Part shown: in pieces, positions 1 to 9,348 of the stretch
How positions within the stretch are numbered: position 1 is the stretch's first letter
Layout of the letters: each line of letters begins with the position of its first letter
Assembly (NCBI RefSeq): GCF_002993285.1
Contig: NZ_CP027433.1
Location: 1,550,001-1,614,000 of the forward strand
Length of the DNA stretch: 64,000 nucleotides
Source: Gordonia iterans
GTDB taxonomy: Bacteria; Actinomycetota; Actinomycetes; Mycobacteriales; Mycobacteriaceae
Reading direction: 5' to 3'
Position numbers and translations under genes: made by a program
Notes under the pieces: model-generated
Seen by the model: the letters and a program-made list of their open reading frames with translations, nothing else
Told to the model about the DNA's origin: nothing
The model's database searches: none

Positions 1-1506
1 CTGTTGGGGTTGCTCGATGCTCGGGAGCAGACCCGTCGCCGCGCCGAAGTGTTCGATGCCGCCTTGTACATCGAGATCTCCGACCGTGGCGTGTACCGGA
101 CCGCCGGACACATCTCGGTCCACCAGCTGTACGCCTATGGTGCGCGTCTGGGTGTGGGTGAGGCCGGCCGGCGGCGGGTCACCGCCGAGGGCATCGGCGC
201 GATGGGCGCGTTGACTGGTGAGCGTCTCGAACCCCACCTGGCCGCGACCGCCACGGCGGCCGCCGACGGGGACGCCGGCGGCGCCCACGTCGCCGCAGTG
301 GCCGAGATCATGGACAAACTCCCCACCGCGGTCACCCATGACGACCGGGTGAAGGCCGAGGCCATGCTCGCTGATGCGGCGCGGCGTCTGGACCCTGCCG
401 CGGTGACGGTGGTGGGTAACCGGATCCTGGCGTGGCTCGACCCCGACGGCACTCTGGCCGACGACCACGACCGGGCCCGGCGCCGCACGTTCAATCTGCA
501 GCCGCAGAACCGGCAGTTGATGAGCAAAGTGCGGGCTCTGCTCACCCCGGTGCTGCGCGCCAAACTGGAGGTGATCCTGCATCAGTGGGCCACTGCGGGG
601 ATGAACAACCCCGATGACCCGGACTCCCCGGGTGGTGCGGCCGACCAGCCCGGCCTGGACTCCGCCGTCCTGGCGGCTGCGGCAGAGCGGGACACCCGCA
701 TGCTCGGGCAGCGTCAGCACGACGCTCTGGAAGCGTTGTGCGACTGGGCCCTCGCCCTGGCCGGGCAACCTGCACCCACCCGGATTCCGTCGCAGACGGT
801 GGTGACGGTGACCGATGAGGATCTGGCGCGTCAGGCCGGGATCGGCTGGACCGCCACTGGTACCCGGATCCCGGTGTCGGATCTGGTGCAGTTCGCCGCT
901 GACACGGTCCCGTATCTGGCGGTGTTCTCCAAAGCCACGGGACAAATCTTGTATATGGGGCGGGCGAGCCGGTTCGCGACGGCGGCGCAGCGGTTGGCGT
1001 TGTTCGCCCGTGACCGGGGGTGCACCGCGCCGGGCTGCACGGTGCCGTTCATCCGTACCCAAGCCCACCACCCTTCGACCGCGTGTCGTCGCAAGCTCCG
1101 CCACGCATGCTCAGGCCCACGCATGCCGGATTGGACCGACGACGGCCAGACCGATATCGACCGTCTGGGTGTGGCGTGCGGACGGCACAACCGCATGAAC
1201 GGCACCACCCCGGGCCATTGGGAGTCGACGGTCCTCACCTTCGGTCCCGACGCCGGACACGTCGGCTGGCGACCCGTCGGACGCGGCACCCGGTGGCAGA
1301 GCAACATCATGTTCCACCCCGAACGCCTCGCCCCCGAACGACCGGCACCCGACCCCGGGCACGGCCACCCCACCGCGGGGGCCGGACCAGACGACTCCGG
1401 ACCACCCGGCGACCCTGGACCGTGCTCGCCGAGTTCGGGGACGCTCCAGGACGCTACCGCAGCTCCAAAGCCTGCAAGAACTACGCCGGGACCCCACGCA
1501 GCTTGA
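1..1506 (+). CDS. DUF222 / HNH endonuclease-domain protein (5' end outside window)
   Basis: The frame is open from the first base, so the start lies upstream and at least 501 codons are visible. The first 300 residues have the charged helical pattern of the actinobacterial DUF222 (13E12-like) family. The C-terminal part carries an HNH core: a CxxxxC pair at residues 341 and 346 counting from base 1, HH at 356-357, a CGRHN segment near 393-397, then a proline/glycine-rich tail. These proteins are multicopy in Gordonia-type genomes and are presumed mobile-associated nucleases; no substrate is established. Seventeen residues (bases 1072-1122) interrupt the core between the HH pair and the following MPDW. 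This segment is a copy of a genomic repeat and may impair metal binding. Family assignment is firm, activity is uncertain. Confidence 0.85.
   Translation: MLGLLDAREQTRRRAEVFDAALYIEISDRGVYRTAGHISVHQLYAYGARLGVGEAGRRRVTAEGIGAMGALTGERLEPHLAATATAAADGDAGGAHVAAVAEIMDKLPTAVTHDDRVKAEAMLADAARRLDPAAVTVVGNRILAWLDPDGTLADDHDRARRRTFNLQPQNRQLMSKVRALLTPVLRAKLEVILHQWATAGMNNPDDPDSPGGAADQPGLDSAVLAAAAERDTRMLGQRQHDALEALCDWALALAGQPAPTRIPSQTVVTVTDEDLARQAGIGWTATGTRIPVSDLVQFAADTVPYLAVFSKATGQILYMGRASRFATAAQRLALFARDRGCTAPGCTVPFIRTQAHHPSTACRRKLRHACSGPRMPDWTDDGQTDIDRLGVACGRHNRMNGTTPGHWESTVLTFGPDAGHVGWRPVGRGTRWQSNIMFHPERLAPERPAPDPGHGHPTAGAGPDDSGPPGDPGPCSPSSGTLQDATAAPKPARTTPGPHAA
1072..1122 (+). repeat. REP-like repeat inserted in frame in the HNH motif
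   Basis: These 51 bp (17 codons) separate the HH pair from MPDW of the HNH core. They start CCTTCGAC and end GCTCAGG plus a few bases. They match, with a few substitutions and one 2-base indel, the intergenic repeat at 28319-28361 read on the minus strand. GCCCAC occurs just before the insertion and again at its right end, which may be a short target duplication. Removing the 51 bp restores HHxxxW spacing usual for the family. Confidence 0.75.
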
Positions 1507-1800
1507 CACTCAACAACCAGGGATGTCTGACCGCACCACCGCGGCCAGGCTGTCCGTGCTGCCCAGGAGTGCCGACATCCGACACCCGACGCCGTCCGCC
1601 TTCACCAACCGGATCAGCGGCCCACAGACAGACGACGTACGCAAGTGCGCCGGCGTTCGTCGGCTGGGCTCCGGTGAGTGCCCAGCCCTCGGTGTCCGTA
1701 CCGGTGTCCTTGTCGTTGCGTTTAGCAACGCCGATCCTGAACGGCCTCAAACTAAAATCCCACGCGACACACCAGTCACATCACCGGGAATCAATCATCT
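1507..1800. other. Non-coding stretch, nothing recognised
   Basis: Between the end of the HNH gene and the palindromic element at 1801 I see no frame with a ribosome binding site or recognisable protein. Open frames here are short and read like shadow translations. The DNA is somewhat less GC-rich than its neighbours near 1720-1800. Confidence 0.5.
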
Positions 1801-1963
1801 AGTGTCCCGTGTCGGAAGTTTCTCGATGGTTGCCGGGAGTCCGATGGGCGGCCGGCAAGGCGGACGAGGGAGGGATACCGGCAGGTATCCTGACCGAGGA
1901 CAACGCCGCCAGACGTTCATCGGGCCCCGGCATACCGCGAAAGAACTTTCGACACGGGACACT
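1801..1963. mobile_element. Palindromic MITE, 163 bp
   Basis: The left end (1801-1820) AGTGTCCCGTGTCGGAAGTT and the inverted right end (1944-1963) differ at one position in 20. The similarity continues inward: the two halves of about 80 bp are imperfect reverse complements throughout. They meet at an exact centre hairpin, GGATACC (1873-1879), loop GGCA, GGTATCC (1884-1890). There is no coding capacity. This is the structure of a non-autonomous miniature inverted-repeat element, mobilised in trans by a transposase that recognises its ends. No clear target duplication is visible and no transposase gene is present in the window. Confidence 0.75.
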
Positions 1964-2049
1964 GGTGTCTGGTGTCGGCGGCCGGCGATCACGCGGCCCG
2001 GCCTGCGTTCCGGAATCGGGGCGCAGGCCGGGCGTCGTCGTGCGGATGC

Positions 2050-3408
2050 TCAGTCGAGCGGTACCGCGGCCTCGTCTGCCCGCATACGCGTGCGGCCCGC
2101 GAGGGCGACGGTGGACAGCAGGCTGATCAGGGCCAGTGCCGCGAGCATCACACCGATCGAGAATCCGCCGTACGCGGCCGCCAGGCCGGGGGCGATCAGC
2201 GGCGGGATCGCACCGCCCAGGATGCCGCCGAGGTTGTAGCCCGCCCCGGCGCCGGTGTAGCGGAAACGGGTCTCGAACAGTTCCGGCAGGTAGGCACCGA
2301 CCGGTCCGAATGCCAGGCCGAAGATGGCGAGCGTGCCGGCCAGACCCAGTCCGAACGCGGCCGGGGTGCCGATGTCGAGGATCGGGAACAGGGCCAGCGC
2401 CCAGAAGAAGGCGGCGACCGAGGCGCCGATGATCACTGGTCGGCGGCCGACCCGGTCCGACCAGACGCCGCCGAGCAGGGTGGTGGCGGCGAGGATGACG
2501 GCGGCGCCGATGCCGAAGGCGAGCACCATCTGTCGGTCGAGCCCGCCGCCGTCGGCTTTGGTGCCGTACGCGGTCAGGTAGGCGGTGCCCATGTAGAAGA
2601 AGGCGAACGGGAAGGTCATCAGCCCGGCCGACAGCAGGACCTCCTTCGGCTGGAGCTTCATGACCTCCAGGAACGGCAGCGGCTTCTTCACGCCGGCCGC
2701 CGCGTCGGCGGCAGCGGTGCGCTGGTGCGCCTTGAAAGCGGGGGTCTCCTGGATGTTCAGGCGGATGTAGAGGCCGACGATCACCAGCGCGCCGCTGGCG
2801 ATGAAGGGGATCCGCCAGCCGTAACTCATGAACACGTCCTCACCCAGCAGGATGTCGCTGAGCAGGAAGGTGGTGCTCGAGAGGGCGAAGGCCAGGGCGG
2901 GGCCCATCTGGGGGAACACGGCATAGTAGCCGCGCTTGCCGACCGGGGCGTACTCCGCGGTGAGAAGGTTGGCTCCGGCCCATTCGCCGCCGACCGCGAG
3001 GCCCTGGACGAAGCGCAGCACGACGAGGAGTATCGGGGCCAGCACCCCGATCGTCGCGGCAGTCGGCAGCAGGCCGATGGCCACGGTGGCGACGCCCATC
3101 ATCAGCAGGGTGGTGACGAGGGTGCCCTTGCGGCCCAGCTTGTCGCCGTAGTGGCCGAAGACGACGGCCCCGAGCGGGCGCGCGAGGAAGGCGACGGCGA
3201 AGGTGGCGAACGAGGCGACCGTGCCGGCAGTCGCGCCGAGCGCCGGGAAGAAGATGTGCGGAAAGACCAGAGCCGCGGCCGTGCCGTAGATGAAGAAGTC
3301 GTAGTACTCGATCGTGGTGCCGATGCAACTCGCGACGGCGACTCTCCGCATGGAGGTCGGCGTCGCCGGGGGCAGCGGAGCCTTCTGCGGTGGCGTGTCA
3401 ACTGACAT
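2050..3408 (-). CDS. MFS transporter, metabolite:H+ symporter (MHS) type
   Basis: A 452-residue inner-membrane protein with about 12 hydrophobic segments. The N-terminal signature is typical of the MHS subfamily (KgtP/ShiA/ProP relatives): IEYYDFFIYGTAAAL in the first helix, then GHYGDKLGRKGTL in the loop between helices 2 and 3, and RFVQGLAVGGEWAGA in helix 4. Such proteins bring organic acids, betaine or shikimate-like solutes in with protons; the substrate here cannot be read from sequence. The ATG at 3408 is chosen because AGGAGAGG lies about 9 bases upstream; an upstream in-frame start at 3450 lacks such a site. The LysR gene follows on the same strand 110 bp upstream and may control it. 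Confidence 0.85.
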   Translation of the reverse strand: MSVDTPPQKAPLPPATPTSMRRVAVASCIGTTIEYYDFFIYGTAAALVFPHIFFPALGATAGTVASFATFAVAFLARPLGAVVFGHYGDKLGRKGTLVTTLLMMGVATVAIGLLPTAATIGVLAPILLVVLRFVQGLAVGGEWAGANLLTAEYAPVGKRGYYAVFPQMGPALAFALSSTTFLLSDILLGEDVFMSYGWRIPFIASGALVIVGLYIRLNIQETPAFKAHQRTAAADAAAGVKKPLPFLEVMKLQPKEVLLSAGLMTFPFAFFYMGTAYLTAYGTKADGGGLDRQMVLAFGIGAAVILAATTLLGGVWSDRVGRRPVIIGASVAAFFWALALFPILDIGTPAAFGLGLAGTLAIFGLAFGPVGAYLPELFETRFRYTGAGAGYNLGGILGGAIPPLIAPGLAAAYGGFSIGVMLAALALISLLSTVALAGRTRMRADEAAVPLD

Positions 3409-3518
3409 GTAGGGGTACCTCTCCTGGATGGGACGACCTGTCGCCGTCACATCCAGAGATGATTGTGTGGCAGTTCACACCGCGATACCCCCGAAAGAGG
3501 GGTATGCCGGAATCGGTG

Positions 3519-4454
3519 TCAGTCGACGGCCGGCAGGAGCTCGTCGCGGCGGCCGGCGACCTCGGCGCGCACGGCATCGCGGATGGCGAGCACGGTGGGG
3601 CTGGCGAGCCGGTCTCGGCGGGCGGCGAGGGAGAAGGTGAGGCGGACGTCGACTGCGCGCGGGAGGATCCGCTGCAGGTCGCCGTGGCGGTCGGCGACGA
3701 ACGCGGGCAGCAGTCCGACTCCGCCGCCGCACCGGGTGGCCGCCACCTGGGCGAAGACGTTGGTGGACATGAGAGTCGGCGTCACGCCCGGCAGGTGCTT
3801 GTCGAGGTCGAGTTCGCCGACCTGAAGCAGGGAGTCGACGTACCAGATCAGCGGATGGCTCCGGATCTCGTCGAGGGTTTCCGGTGTGCCGTGCTCGGCG
3901 AGGTAGTGCTGCGCGGCGTAGAGGCCGAGCGAATAGTCGCTGACCGGTTCGGACACCAGGCGGGCGTTGGCGGGCACGCCGAGCGTGATCGCCACGTCGA
4001 ATCCGGACTGGTGCAGGTTCAGTTCGCGTGTCGCGGTGAGGAGTTCGACTGTCAGATCGGGATGCGCCGCCCGCAGACGGACCATCGCCGGAGCGACGAA
4101 GCAGGCGCCGAATGCGTCGGGGGCCGTGACCCGGGCGTTGCCGCGCAACAGGTGCTGGTCGCCGCCGGCCACGGCGCCGACGGCGCGCTCGACGGCCGCT
4201 TCGATGGGGTGCGCGGATTCGGCGACGGCGCGACCGCGCTCGGTCAGCGACCAGCCGGCGGCACCCTGCTGCAGCAGGCGGGTACCCAGCGCGCGTTCCA
4301 GCGCGCGGATGCGGCGCGTCACCGTGCTGGCGTCGACGCCCAACTCGGCGGCCGCCGAGGCCCGGTTCCGGGCCCGGGCCACGGTCAGGAGGTACCGCAG
4401 GTCGTCCGCGCGGATCGACCGTGGATCGACCGGGGCGCGGGGCGGAGGGGGCAT
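3519..4454 (-). CDS. LysR-family transcriptional regulator
   Basis: 311 residues, the usual LysR length. The N-terminal winged helix-turn-helix covers about residues 16-75 (LRYLLTVARARNRASAAAEL, then a VTRRIRALERALGTRLL recognition region), followed by an effector-binding domain of two Rossmann-like lobes to the end. It lies between the MHS transporter (same strand, downstream) and the valine-catabolic run (opposite strand), so either is a plausible target. No Shine-Dalgarno sequence precedes the ATG. A TACGAT hexamer at 4467-4462 ends 7 bases before it, so transcription could begin at or near the start codon (leaderless). The effector is unknown. Confidence 0.88.
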   Translation of the reverse strand: MPPPPRAPVDPRSIRADDLRYLLTVARARNRASAAAELGVDASTVTRRIRALERALGTRLLQQGAAGWSLTERGRAVAESAHPIEAAVERAVGAVAGGDQHLLRGNARVTAPDAFGACFVAPAMVRLRAAHPDLTVELLTATRELNLHQSGFDVAITLGVPANARLVSEPVSDYSLGLYAAQHYLAEHGTPETLDEIRSHPLIWYVDSLLQVGELDLDKHLPGVTPTLMSTNVFAQVAATRCGGGVGLLPAFVADRHGDLQRILPRAVDVRLTFSLAARRDRLASPTVLAIRDAVRAEVAGRRDELLPAVD

Positions 4455-4522
4455 GGGTCAGATCGTAGGCGAAACACCAGCCTCGGGGAGCACGTCTGCG
4501 TGCAGAACTGCCCGCCCGGTGG

Positions 4523-4573
4523 TGCATCTCTGCGCATTGACGCCACCGCCGACTGCCTTGACGATGAGATGCA
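4523..4573. promoter_or_regulatory. Inverted repeat in the LysR / valine-cluster divergent region
   Basis: TGCATCTC (4523-4530) and GAGATGCA (4566-4573) are perfect inverted repeats 35 bases apart. TGCAGAAC is also directly repeated at 4501-4508 and 4570-4577. They sit between the divergent LysR gene and the first hydrolase gene, where a LysR or other operator is expected. Function is inferred from position only. Confidence 0.35.
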
Positions 4574-4633
4574 GAACACACAGCGGCGGCGGTGAGACGA
4601 GACCCGTCAGACGACCAGAACCGAGGAGAGACG

Positions 4634-5770
4634 ATGCCCCACAGTGATCGGCCCAGGAGTGATCACGCGGAAGCGGTGGTGGTGGCCGAGGAGTCCGACG
4701 GCATCGGCACGCTCACGCTCAACCGGCCGGCGGCGATCAACGCGCTCAATCGTGAGATGGTCGCGATCCTGACGGCGGTGCTCGACGACTGGGCCGTCGA
4801 TCCCCGGGTGCGCGCGGTGGTCCTCGACGGGGCCGGCACGCGCGGCCTGTGCGCCGGCGGCGACGTGGTCGCGATCCATCGCGATGCCGTCGCGCTTCGT
4901 GGCGCCGGCGACGAGGCCGCGGCCGCCAGCGACTCCGCCGCGTTCTGGCGCGAGGAGTATCGTCTCAACGCGGCCATCGCCGACTATCCGAAGCCCTACG
5001 TGGCGATCATGGACGGCATCGTGATGGGCGGTGGCGTCGGCGTCTCCGCGCACGCCGGCGTCCGTGTCGTGACCGACCGGACGCGGCTGGCGATGCCGGA
5101 GACCGGTATCGGGCTGGTGCCCGACGTCGGCGGCACCTGGTTGTTGAGCCGGGTCCCGGGTGAGCTGGGCACCTATGCGGCCCTCACCGCGACCCAGCTG
5201 TCGGGTGCGGACGTGATCGCACTGGGCCTCGCCGACCACTACGTGCCCGCCGAACGACTCGGCGCTCTGCGCGCGGGCCTGGTCGCGGTATCGGTCGACG
5301 ATGCGCTCGCCGCCGTGGCCGCTGATCCCCCGGAATCGTCCCTGGCACAGCAGCGCGAGTGGATCGCCGAGGCCTTCGCCGCCGACACGGTGGCCGAGAT
5401 CGAGGAGAACTGCCGGGCGCTGGGCACCGCCGAGTCGGTGGCGGCCGCCGAGGCGCTCGCGGCGAAGTCGCCGACCGCCGCGGCCGCCACCCTGGCCGCG
5501 TTGCGGGCCGCTCGCGAGGACTCGTCGCTGCGGGATGCGTTGCGGCGCGAGTACCGCACCTCGCTGCGCTGCCTGCAGCACGGCGACCTCGCTGAGGGCA
5601 TCCGCGCCCAGGTGATCGACAAGGACCGGCGGCCCACGTGGCAGCAGGACGACACGCGTGCGGTGCCCGCCGACGAGGTCGCCGCCTTCACCGCACCGCT
5701 GCCTGCCGGTCTGGAACTGACCTTCGGCCCCGGAACCGCCGCCACGACCCTCGAGGAGACCCTGCGATGA
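4634..5770 (+). CDS. Probable 3-hydroxyisobutyryl-CoA hydrolase (crotonase fold)
   Basis: 378 residues. The crotonase fold shows an oxyanion-hole GGG region ([18 protein letters not shown]) and the [15 protein letters not shown] motif. The latter matches the PETxIGLxPDVGG signature of 3-hydroxyisobutyryl-CoA hydrolases, which carries the catalytic Glu and Asp and separates them from simple hydratases. The length, about 100 residues more than an enoyl-CoA hydratase, also fits. The enzyme frees 3-hydroxyisobutyrate from its CoA ester in valine breakdown. The ATG at 4634 is preceded by GGAGAG; an in-frame start 42 bases upstream is less well placed. The stop overlaps the next gene by ATGA. Confidence 0.85.
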   Translation: MPHSDRPRSDHAEAVVVAEESDGIGTLTLNRPAAINALNREMVAILTAVLDDWAVDPRVRAVVLDGAGTRGLCAGGDVVAIHRDAVALRGAGDEAAAASDSAAFWREEYRLNAAIADYPKPYVAIMDGIVMGGGVGVSAHAGVRVVTDRTRLAMPETGIGLVPDVGGTWLLSRVPGELGTYAALTATQLSGADVIALGLADHYVPAERLGALRAGLVAVSVDDALAAVAADPPESSLAQQREWIAEAFAADTVAEIEENCRALGTAESVAAAEALAAKSPTAAAATLAALRAAREDSSLRDALRREYRTSLRCLQHGDLAEGIRAQVIDKDRRPTWQQDDTRAVPADEVAAFTAPLPAGLELTFGPGTAATTLEETLR

Positions 5771-6549
5771 CCGCATCCCGATACGCCACGATCACGACCG
5801 AGACGAGCGGCCGGGTCGGTGTGGTCCGGCTCGACCGGCCGCAGGCGCTCAACGCCCTCAACAGCGAGCTCATGACCGAGGTGGTCGGCGCAGCCCGTGC
5901 GTTCGACGCCGACCCGGAGATCGGCGCGATCGTCCTCACCGGCTCCGACCGCGCTTTCGCGGCAGGCGCGGACATCAAGGAGATGGCGGCGCTGAGTTGC
6001 AGCGACGTCCTCACCCAGCGCTTCTTCGCGGCGTGGGACCGACTTGCCGAGTTGCGCACTCCGACCATTGCCGCGGTCAACGGTTACGCCCTGGGCGGCG
6101 GATGCGAACTGGCGATGCTCTGCGACATCATCATCGCCGGCGAGACCGCGGTATTCGGTCAGCCCGAGGTCGATCTGGGCACCATCCCCGGCATCGGCGG
6201 ATCCCAGCGGCTGACCCGAGCGGTCGGCAAGGCCAAGGCGATGGACATGATCCTCACCGGGCGCCGGATGAAGGTCGACGAGGCCGAACGCCTCGGACTC
6301 GTGGCCCGTGTGGTCCCGGCGGAGCAGACCGTGGCGGTGGCGATCGAGGTGGCCGCGGAGATCGCCGGCAAGTCGCAGATCGCGAACGCGCTCGCCAAGG
6401 AGGCGGTCAACCGCGCCTTCGAGGGCGGCCTGGCCGAGGGCGTGCGCGCCGAACGCAACCTGTTCTACGCCACCTTCGCCACCGAAGACCGCGCCGAAGG
6501 GATGGCTGCCTTCGTCGAGAAGCGCCCGCCGAACTTCGTGCACCGCTGA
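5767..6549 (+). CDS. Enoyl-CoA hydratase
   Basis: 260 residues, the normal hydratase length. The AGADIKEM oxyanion segment is present, as are both catalytic glutamates in their family contexts: [11 protein letters not shown] and [15 protein letters not shown]. It hydrates 2-enoyl-CoAs; in this cluster the likely substrate is methacrylyl-CoA, made by the dehydrogenase encoded downstream. The ATG overlaps the preceding stop (ATGA), implying translational coupling. It resembles mycobacterial EchA8-type proteins. Frames that run in from further upstream are not used. Confidence 0.88.
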   Translation: MTASRYATITTETSGRVGVVRLDRPQALNALNSELMTEVVGAARAFDADPEIGAIVLTGSDRAFAAGADIKEMAALSCSDVLTQRFFAAWDRLAELRTPTIAAVNGYALGGGCELAMLCDIIIAGETAVFGQPEVDLGTIPGIGGSQRLTRAVGKAKAMDMILTGRRMKVDEAERLGLVARVVPAEQTVAVAIEVAAEIAGKSQIANALAKEAVNRAFEGGLAEGVRAERNLFYATFATEDRAEGMAAFVEKRPPNFVHR

Positions 6550-6611
6550 CCCGGGGCCGCACACCCGGCCCGCCCCGCACACCCAGAGAAATCCCAGATC
6601 AGGAGAAACCC

Positions 6612-8147
6612 GTGACCCAGACCATCGACCATTACATCGGCGGCCAGCGCACCACGACCATCGCCGGTGCGCCGGCGTCCTCGCGCCGCGCCGACGTCTA
6701 CAACCCGAGCACCGGACAGGTGCAGGCGCAGGTGCCGCTGGCCTCGGCAGCCGAGGTCGGCGCCGCCGTCGAGATCGCCGGCCGGGCCCAGCGTGAGTGG
6801 GCGTCCTGGAACCCGCAGCGGCGGGGCCGCGTGCTCATGCGCTTCGTGGACCTGGTCAACGAGAACATCGAGGAGCTCGCGACGCTGCTGTCGCTGGAGC
6901 ACGGCAAGACCCTGCCGGACGCCAAGGGCGACATCCAGCGCGGCGTCGAGGTGATCGAGTTCTGCATCGGCGCCCCGCACCTGCTGAAAGGCTCCTACAC
7001 CGAGGGCGCGGGCTCGGGGATCGACGTCTACGACATGCGCCAGCCGCTCGGCGTCGTCGCCGGGATCACGCCGTTCAACTTCCCGGCCATGATTCCGCTG
7101 TGGAAAGCCGGGCCGGCCCTGGCTTGTGGCAACGCCTTCATCCTGAAGCCCTCCGAGCGCGACCCGTCCGTTCCGGTCCGTCTCGCCGAGCTCTTCACCG
7201 AGGCCGGTCTGCCCGACGGCGTCTTCCAGGTGGTCCACGGCGACAAGGAGGCGGTCGACGCACTGCTGACCCATCCCGACGTCAAGGCCGTCGGCTTCGT
7301 CGGCAGCTCCGACATCGCCGACTACATCTACTCCACCGCCGCCGCGCACGGTAAGCGCGCGCAGTGTTTCGGCGGCGCCAAGAACCACATGATCATCCTC
7401 CCGGACGCCGACCTGGATCAGGCCGCCGACGCACTGCTCGGCGCCGGCTTCGGCAGCGCCGGGGAGCGATGCATGGCGATCAGCGTCGCCGTCCCGGTCG
7501 GGGAGCAGACCGCGGAGGCGCTGCGCGGCAAGCTGGTCGAGAAGGTCGAGGCGCTGCGCGTCGGGCATTCGCTCGACCCCGAGTCCGACTACGGGCCGCT
7601 GATCACCGCGGCGGCACGGGAGCGGGTGCTCGGCTACATCGACGCCGGGGAGGCGGCGGGCGCCGAGGTCGTCGTCGACGGCCGCCACCGCGGCCCGGCC
7701 CGCGACAGCTTCGACGGCGAGAGCATCGAGGGCGGCTACTACGTGGGACCGACCTTGTTCGACCACGTCACCAAGGACATGACCATCTACACCGACGAGA
7801 TCTTCGGCCCGGTGCTGTGCATCGTCCGGGCCGCCGACTACGAGGAGGCTCTGGCGCTGCCGAACGAGCACGAATACGGCAACGGGGTGGCCGTGTTCAC
7901 CCGCGACGGCGACGCCGCCCGCGATTTCACGTCGCGCGTACAGGCCGGCATGGTCGGTGTGAACGTGCCGATCCCGGTGCCCGTCGCCTACTACACCTTC
8001 GGCGGCTGGAAGCGGTCCGGGTTCGGCGACCTCAATCAGCACGGCACGACGGCGTTCCAGTTCTACACCAAGACCAAGACGGTCACCTCCCGCTGGCCGT
8101 CCGGCGTCAAGGACGGCGCCGAGTTCGTCATCCCGACGATGGACTGA
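6612..8147 (+). CDS. mmsA: Methylmalonate-semialdehyde dehydrogenase (CoA-acylating)
   Basis: 511 residues, aldehyde dehydrogenase superfamily. It contains an NAD-binding segment (GVVAGITPFNFPAMIP), a conserved KPSERDPS stretch, and the nucleophile Cys287 in GSAGERCMA. Phe/Asn occupy the region where ordinary aldehyde dehydrogenases have the general-base glutamate (CFGGAKNHMIILPDAD); this is the MmsA signature. It converts (methyl)malonate semialdehyde to propionyl- or acetyl-CoA, the final step of valine catabolism. The GTG start at 6612 has AGGAGAAA at about -10. It lies 62 bp after the hydratase and 6 bp before the dehydrogenase gene. Confidence 0.92.
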   Translation: MTQTIDHYIGGQRTTTIAGAPASSRRADVYNPSTGQVQAQVPLASAAEVGAAVEIAGRAQREWASWNPQRRGRVLMRFVDLVNENIEELATLLSLEHGKTLPDAKGDIQRGVEVIEFCIGAPHLLKGSYTEGAGSGIDVYDMRQPLGVVAGITPFNFPAMIPLWKAGPALACGNAFILKPSERDPSVPVRLAELFTEAGLPDGVFQVVHGDKEAVDALLTHPDVKAVGFVGSSDIADYIYSTAAAHGKRAQCFGGAKNHMIILPDADLDQAADALLGAGFGSAGERCMAISVAVPVGEQTAEALRGKLVEKVEALRVGHSLDPESDYGPLITAAARERVLGYIDAGEAAGAEVVVDGRHRGPARDSFDGESIEGGYYVGPTLFDHVTKDMTIYTDEIFGPVLCIVRAADYEEALALPNEHEYGNGVAVFTRDGDAARDFTSRVQAGMVGVNVPIPVPVAYYTFGGWKRSGFGDLNQHGTTAFQFYTKTKTVTSRWPSGVKDGAEFVIPTMD

Positions 8148-8153
8148 GGGGCG

Positions 8154-9326
8154 ATGACGGAGATCTCCGGCGGCACTGCCGGCCTCGACGACGACGAGCG
8201 CGTCCTCGTCGAGACCGCCGCGGCCTTCGCCGCCAAGAAGCTGGCGCCGCACGCTCTCGACTGGGATGCGCAGCGGCACTTCCCGGTCGCCGAGCTGCGC
8301 GAGGCCGCCGAACTCGGCATGGGCGCGATCTACTGCCGGGACGACGTCGGCGGCTCGGGCCTGCGCCGGCTCGACGGGGTGCGCATCTTCGAGCAACTGG
8401 CCTACGCCGATCCGGCGGTGGCGGCGTTCCTCTCGATCCACAACATGTGCGCCTGGATGGTGGATGCCTACGGCACTCCGACGCAGCGGGCGGAGTGGAT
8501 CCCGCGGCTGGCGAGCATGCAGACCATCGCCTCGTACTGTCTGACCGAACCCGGAGCCGGATCGGATGCGGCTGCGCTGGCCACTCGGGCCGAGCGGGTC
8601 GGCGACGAGTACGTGCTCAACGGCGTCAAGCAGTTCATCTCGGGCGCGGGAGCGTCGAACCTGTACGTGGTGATGGCCCGCACCGGCGGTGCGGGGCCGA
8701 AGGGGATCTCCACCTTCCTGGTGCCGGCTGACGCACCCGGGCTGAGCTTCGGTGCGCAGGAGCACAAGATGGGCTGGCATGCGCAGCCGACCGCGCAGGT
8801 GATCTTCGACGATGTGCACGTCCCCCGGTCCGCGCTCCTCGGCGAGACCGAGGGGATCGGATTCGGCATCGCCATGCGCGGGCTCAACGGCGGGCGGATC
8901 AACATCGCCGCCTCCTCGCTCGGCGGAGCACAGGCGGCCTTCGACAAGGCCGCGGCCTATGTCGCCTCGCGAAAGGCGTTCGGCGGCGCGCTGATCGACG
9001 AGCCGACCATCCGGTTCACTCTGGCCGACATGGCCACCGAGTTGCAGGCTTCTCGACTGATGCTCGCCACCGCGGCCCGGGCGCTGGATGCGGGCGATCC
9101 GGATGTGGTGGAGCAGTGCGCCATGGCCAAGCGCTTCGTCACCGACGCGTGCTTCGCCGTCGCCGACCGGGCGCTGCAATTGCACGGCGGGTACGGCTAC
9201 TTGACCGAGTACGGGATCGAGAAGATCGTCCGGGACCTGCGGGTGCACCGGATCCTTGAAGGAACCAACGAGATCATGCGGATGGTCGTGGGGCGCTCGA
9301 TCGCCACGCGGTACCGCGACGCCTGA
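8154..9326 (+). CDS. Acyl-CoA dehydrogenase, probably isobutyryl-CoA dehydrogenase
   Basis: 390 residues with the full flavin-dependent acyl-CoA dehydrogenase layout: helical N-domain, middle beta-domain with YCLTEPGAGSDA, and C-terminal helical domain ending with LHGGYGYLTEYG and ILEGTNEIMR. Glu369 of that last motif is in the position of the catalytic base of short/medium-chain enzymes. Its location between mmsA and mmsB argues for isobutyryl-CoA (ACAD8-like; compare mycobacterial FadE9) as substrate, giving methacrylyl-CoA. Substrate assignment rests on context. It starts 6 bp after mmsA, so it is cotranscribed. Confidence 0.88.
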   Translation: MTEISGGTAGLDDDERVLVETAAAFAAKKLAPHALDWDAQRHFPVAELREAAELGMGAIYCRDDVGGSGLRRLDGVRIFEQLAYADPAVAAFLSIHNMCAWMVDAYGTPTQRAEWIPRLASMQTIASYCLTEPGAGSDAAALATRAERVGDEYVLNGVKQFISGAGASNLYVVMARTGGAGPKGISTFLVPADAPGLSFGAQEHKMGWHAQPTAQVIFDDVHVPRSALLGETEGIGFGIAMRGLNGGRINIAASSLGGAQAAFDKAAAYVASRKAFGGALIDEPTIRFTLADMATELQASRLMLATAARALDAGDPDVVEQCAMAKRFVTDACFAVADRALQLHGGYGYLTEYGIEKIVRDLRVHRILEGTNEIMRMVVGRSIATRYRDA

Positions 9327-9348
9327 TCGAACGAAGGAAGAGAGCACC

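Noticed and set aside
1972-3405. Plus-strand open frame opposite the MHS transporter
   Set aside because: Low-complexity Arg/Gly/Glu translation, antisense to a clear 12-helix transporter.
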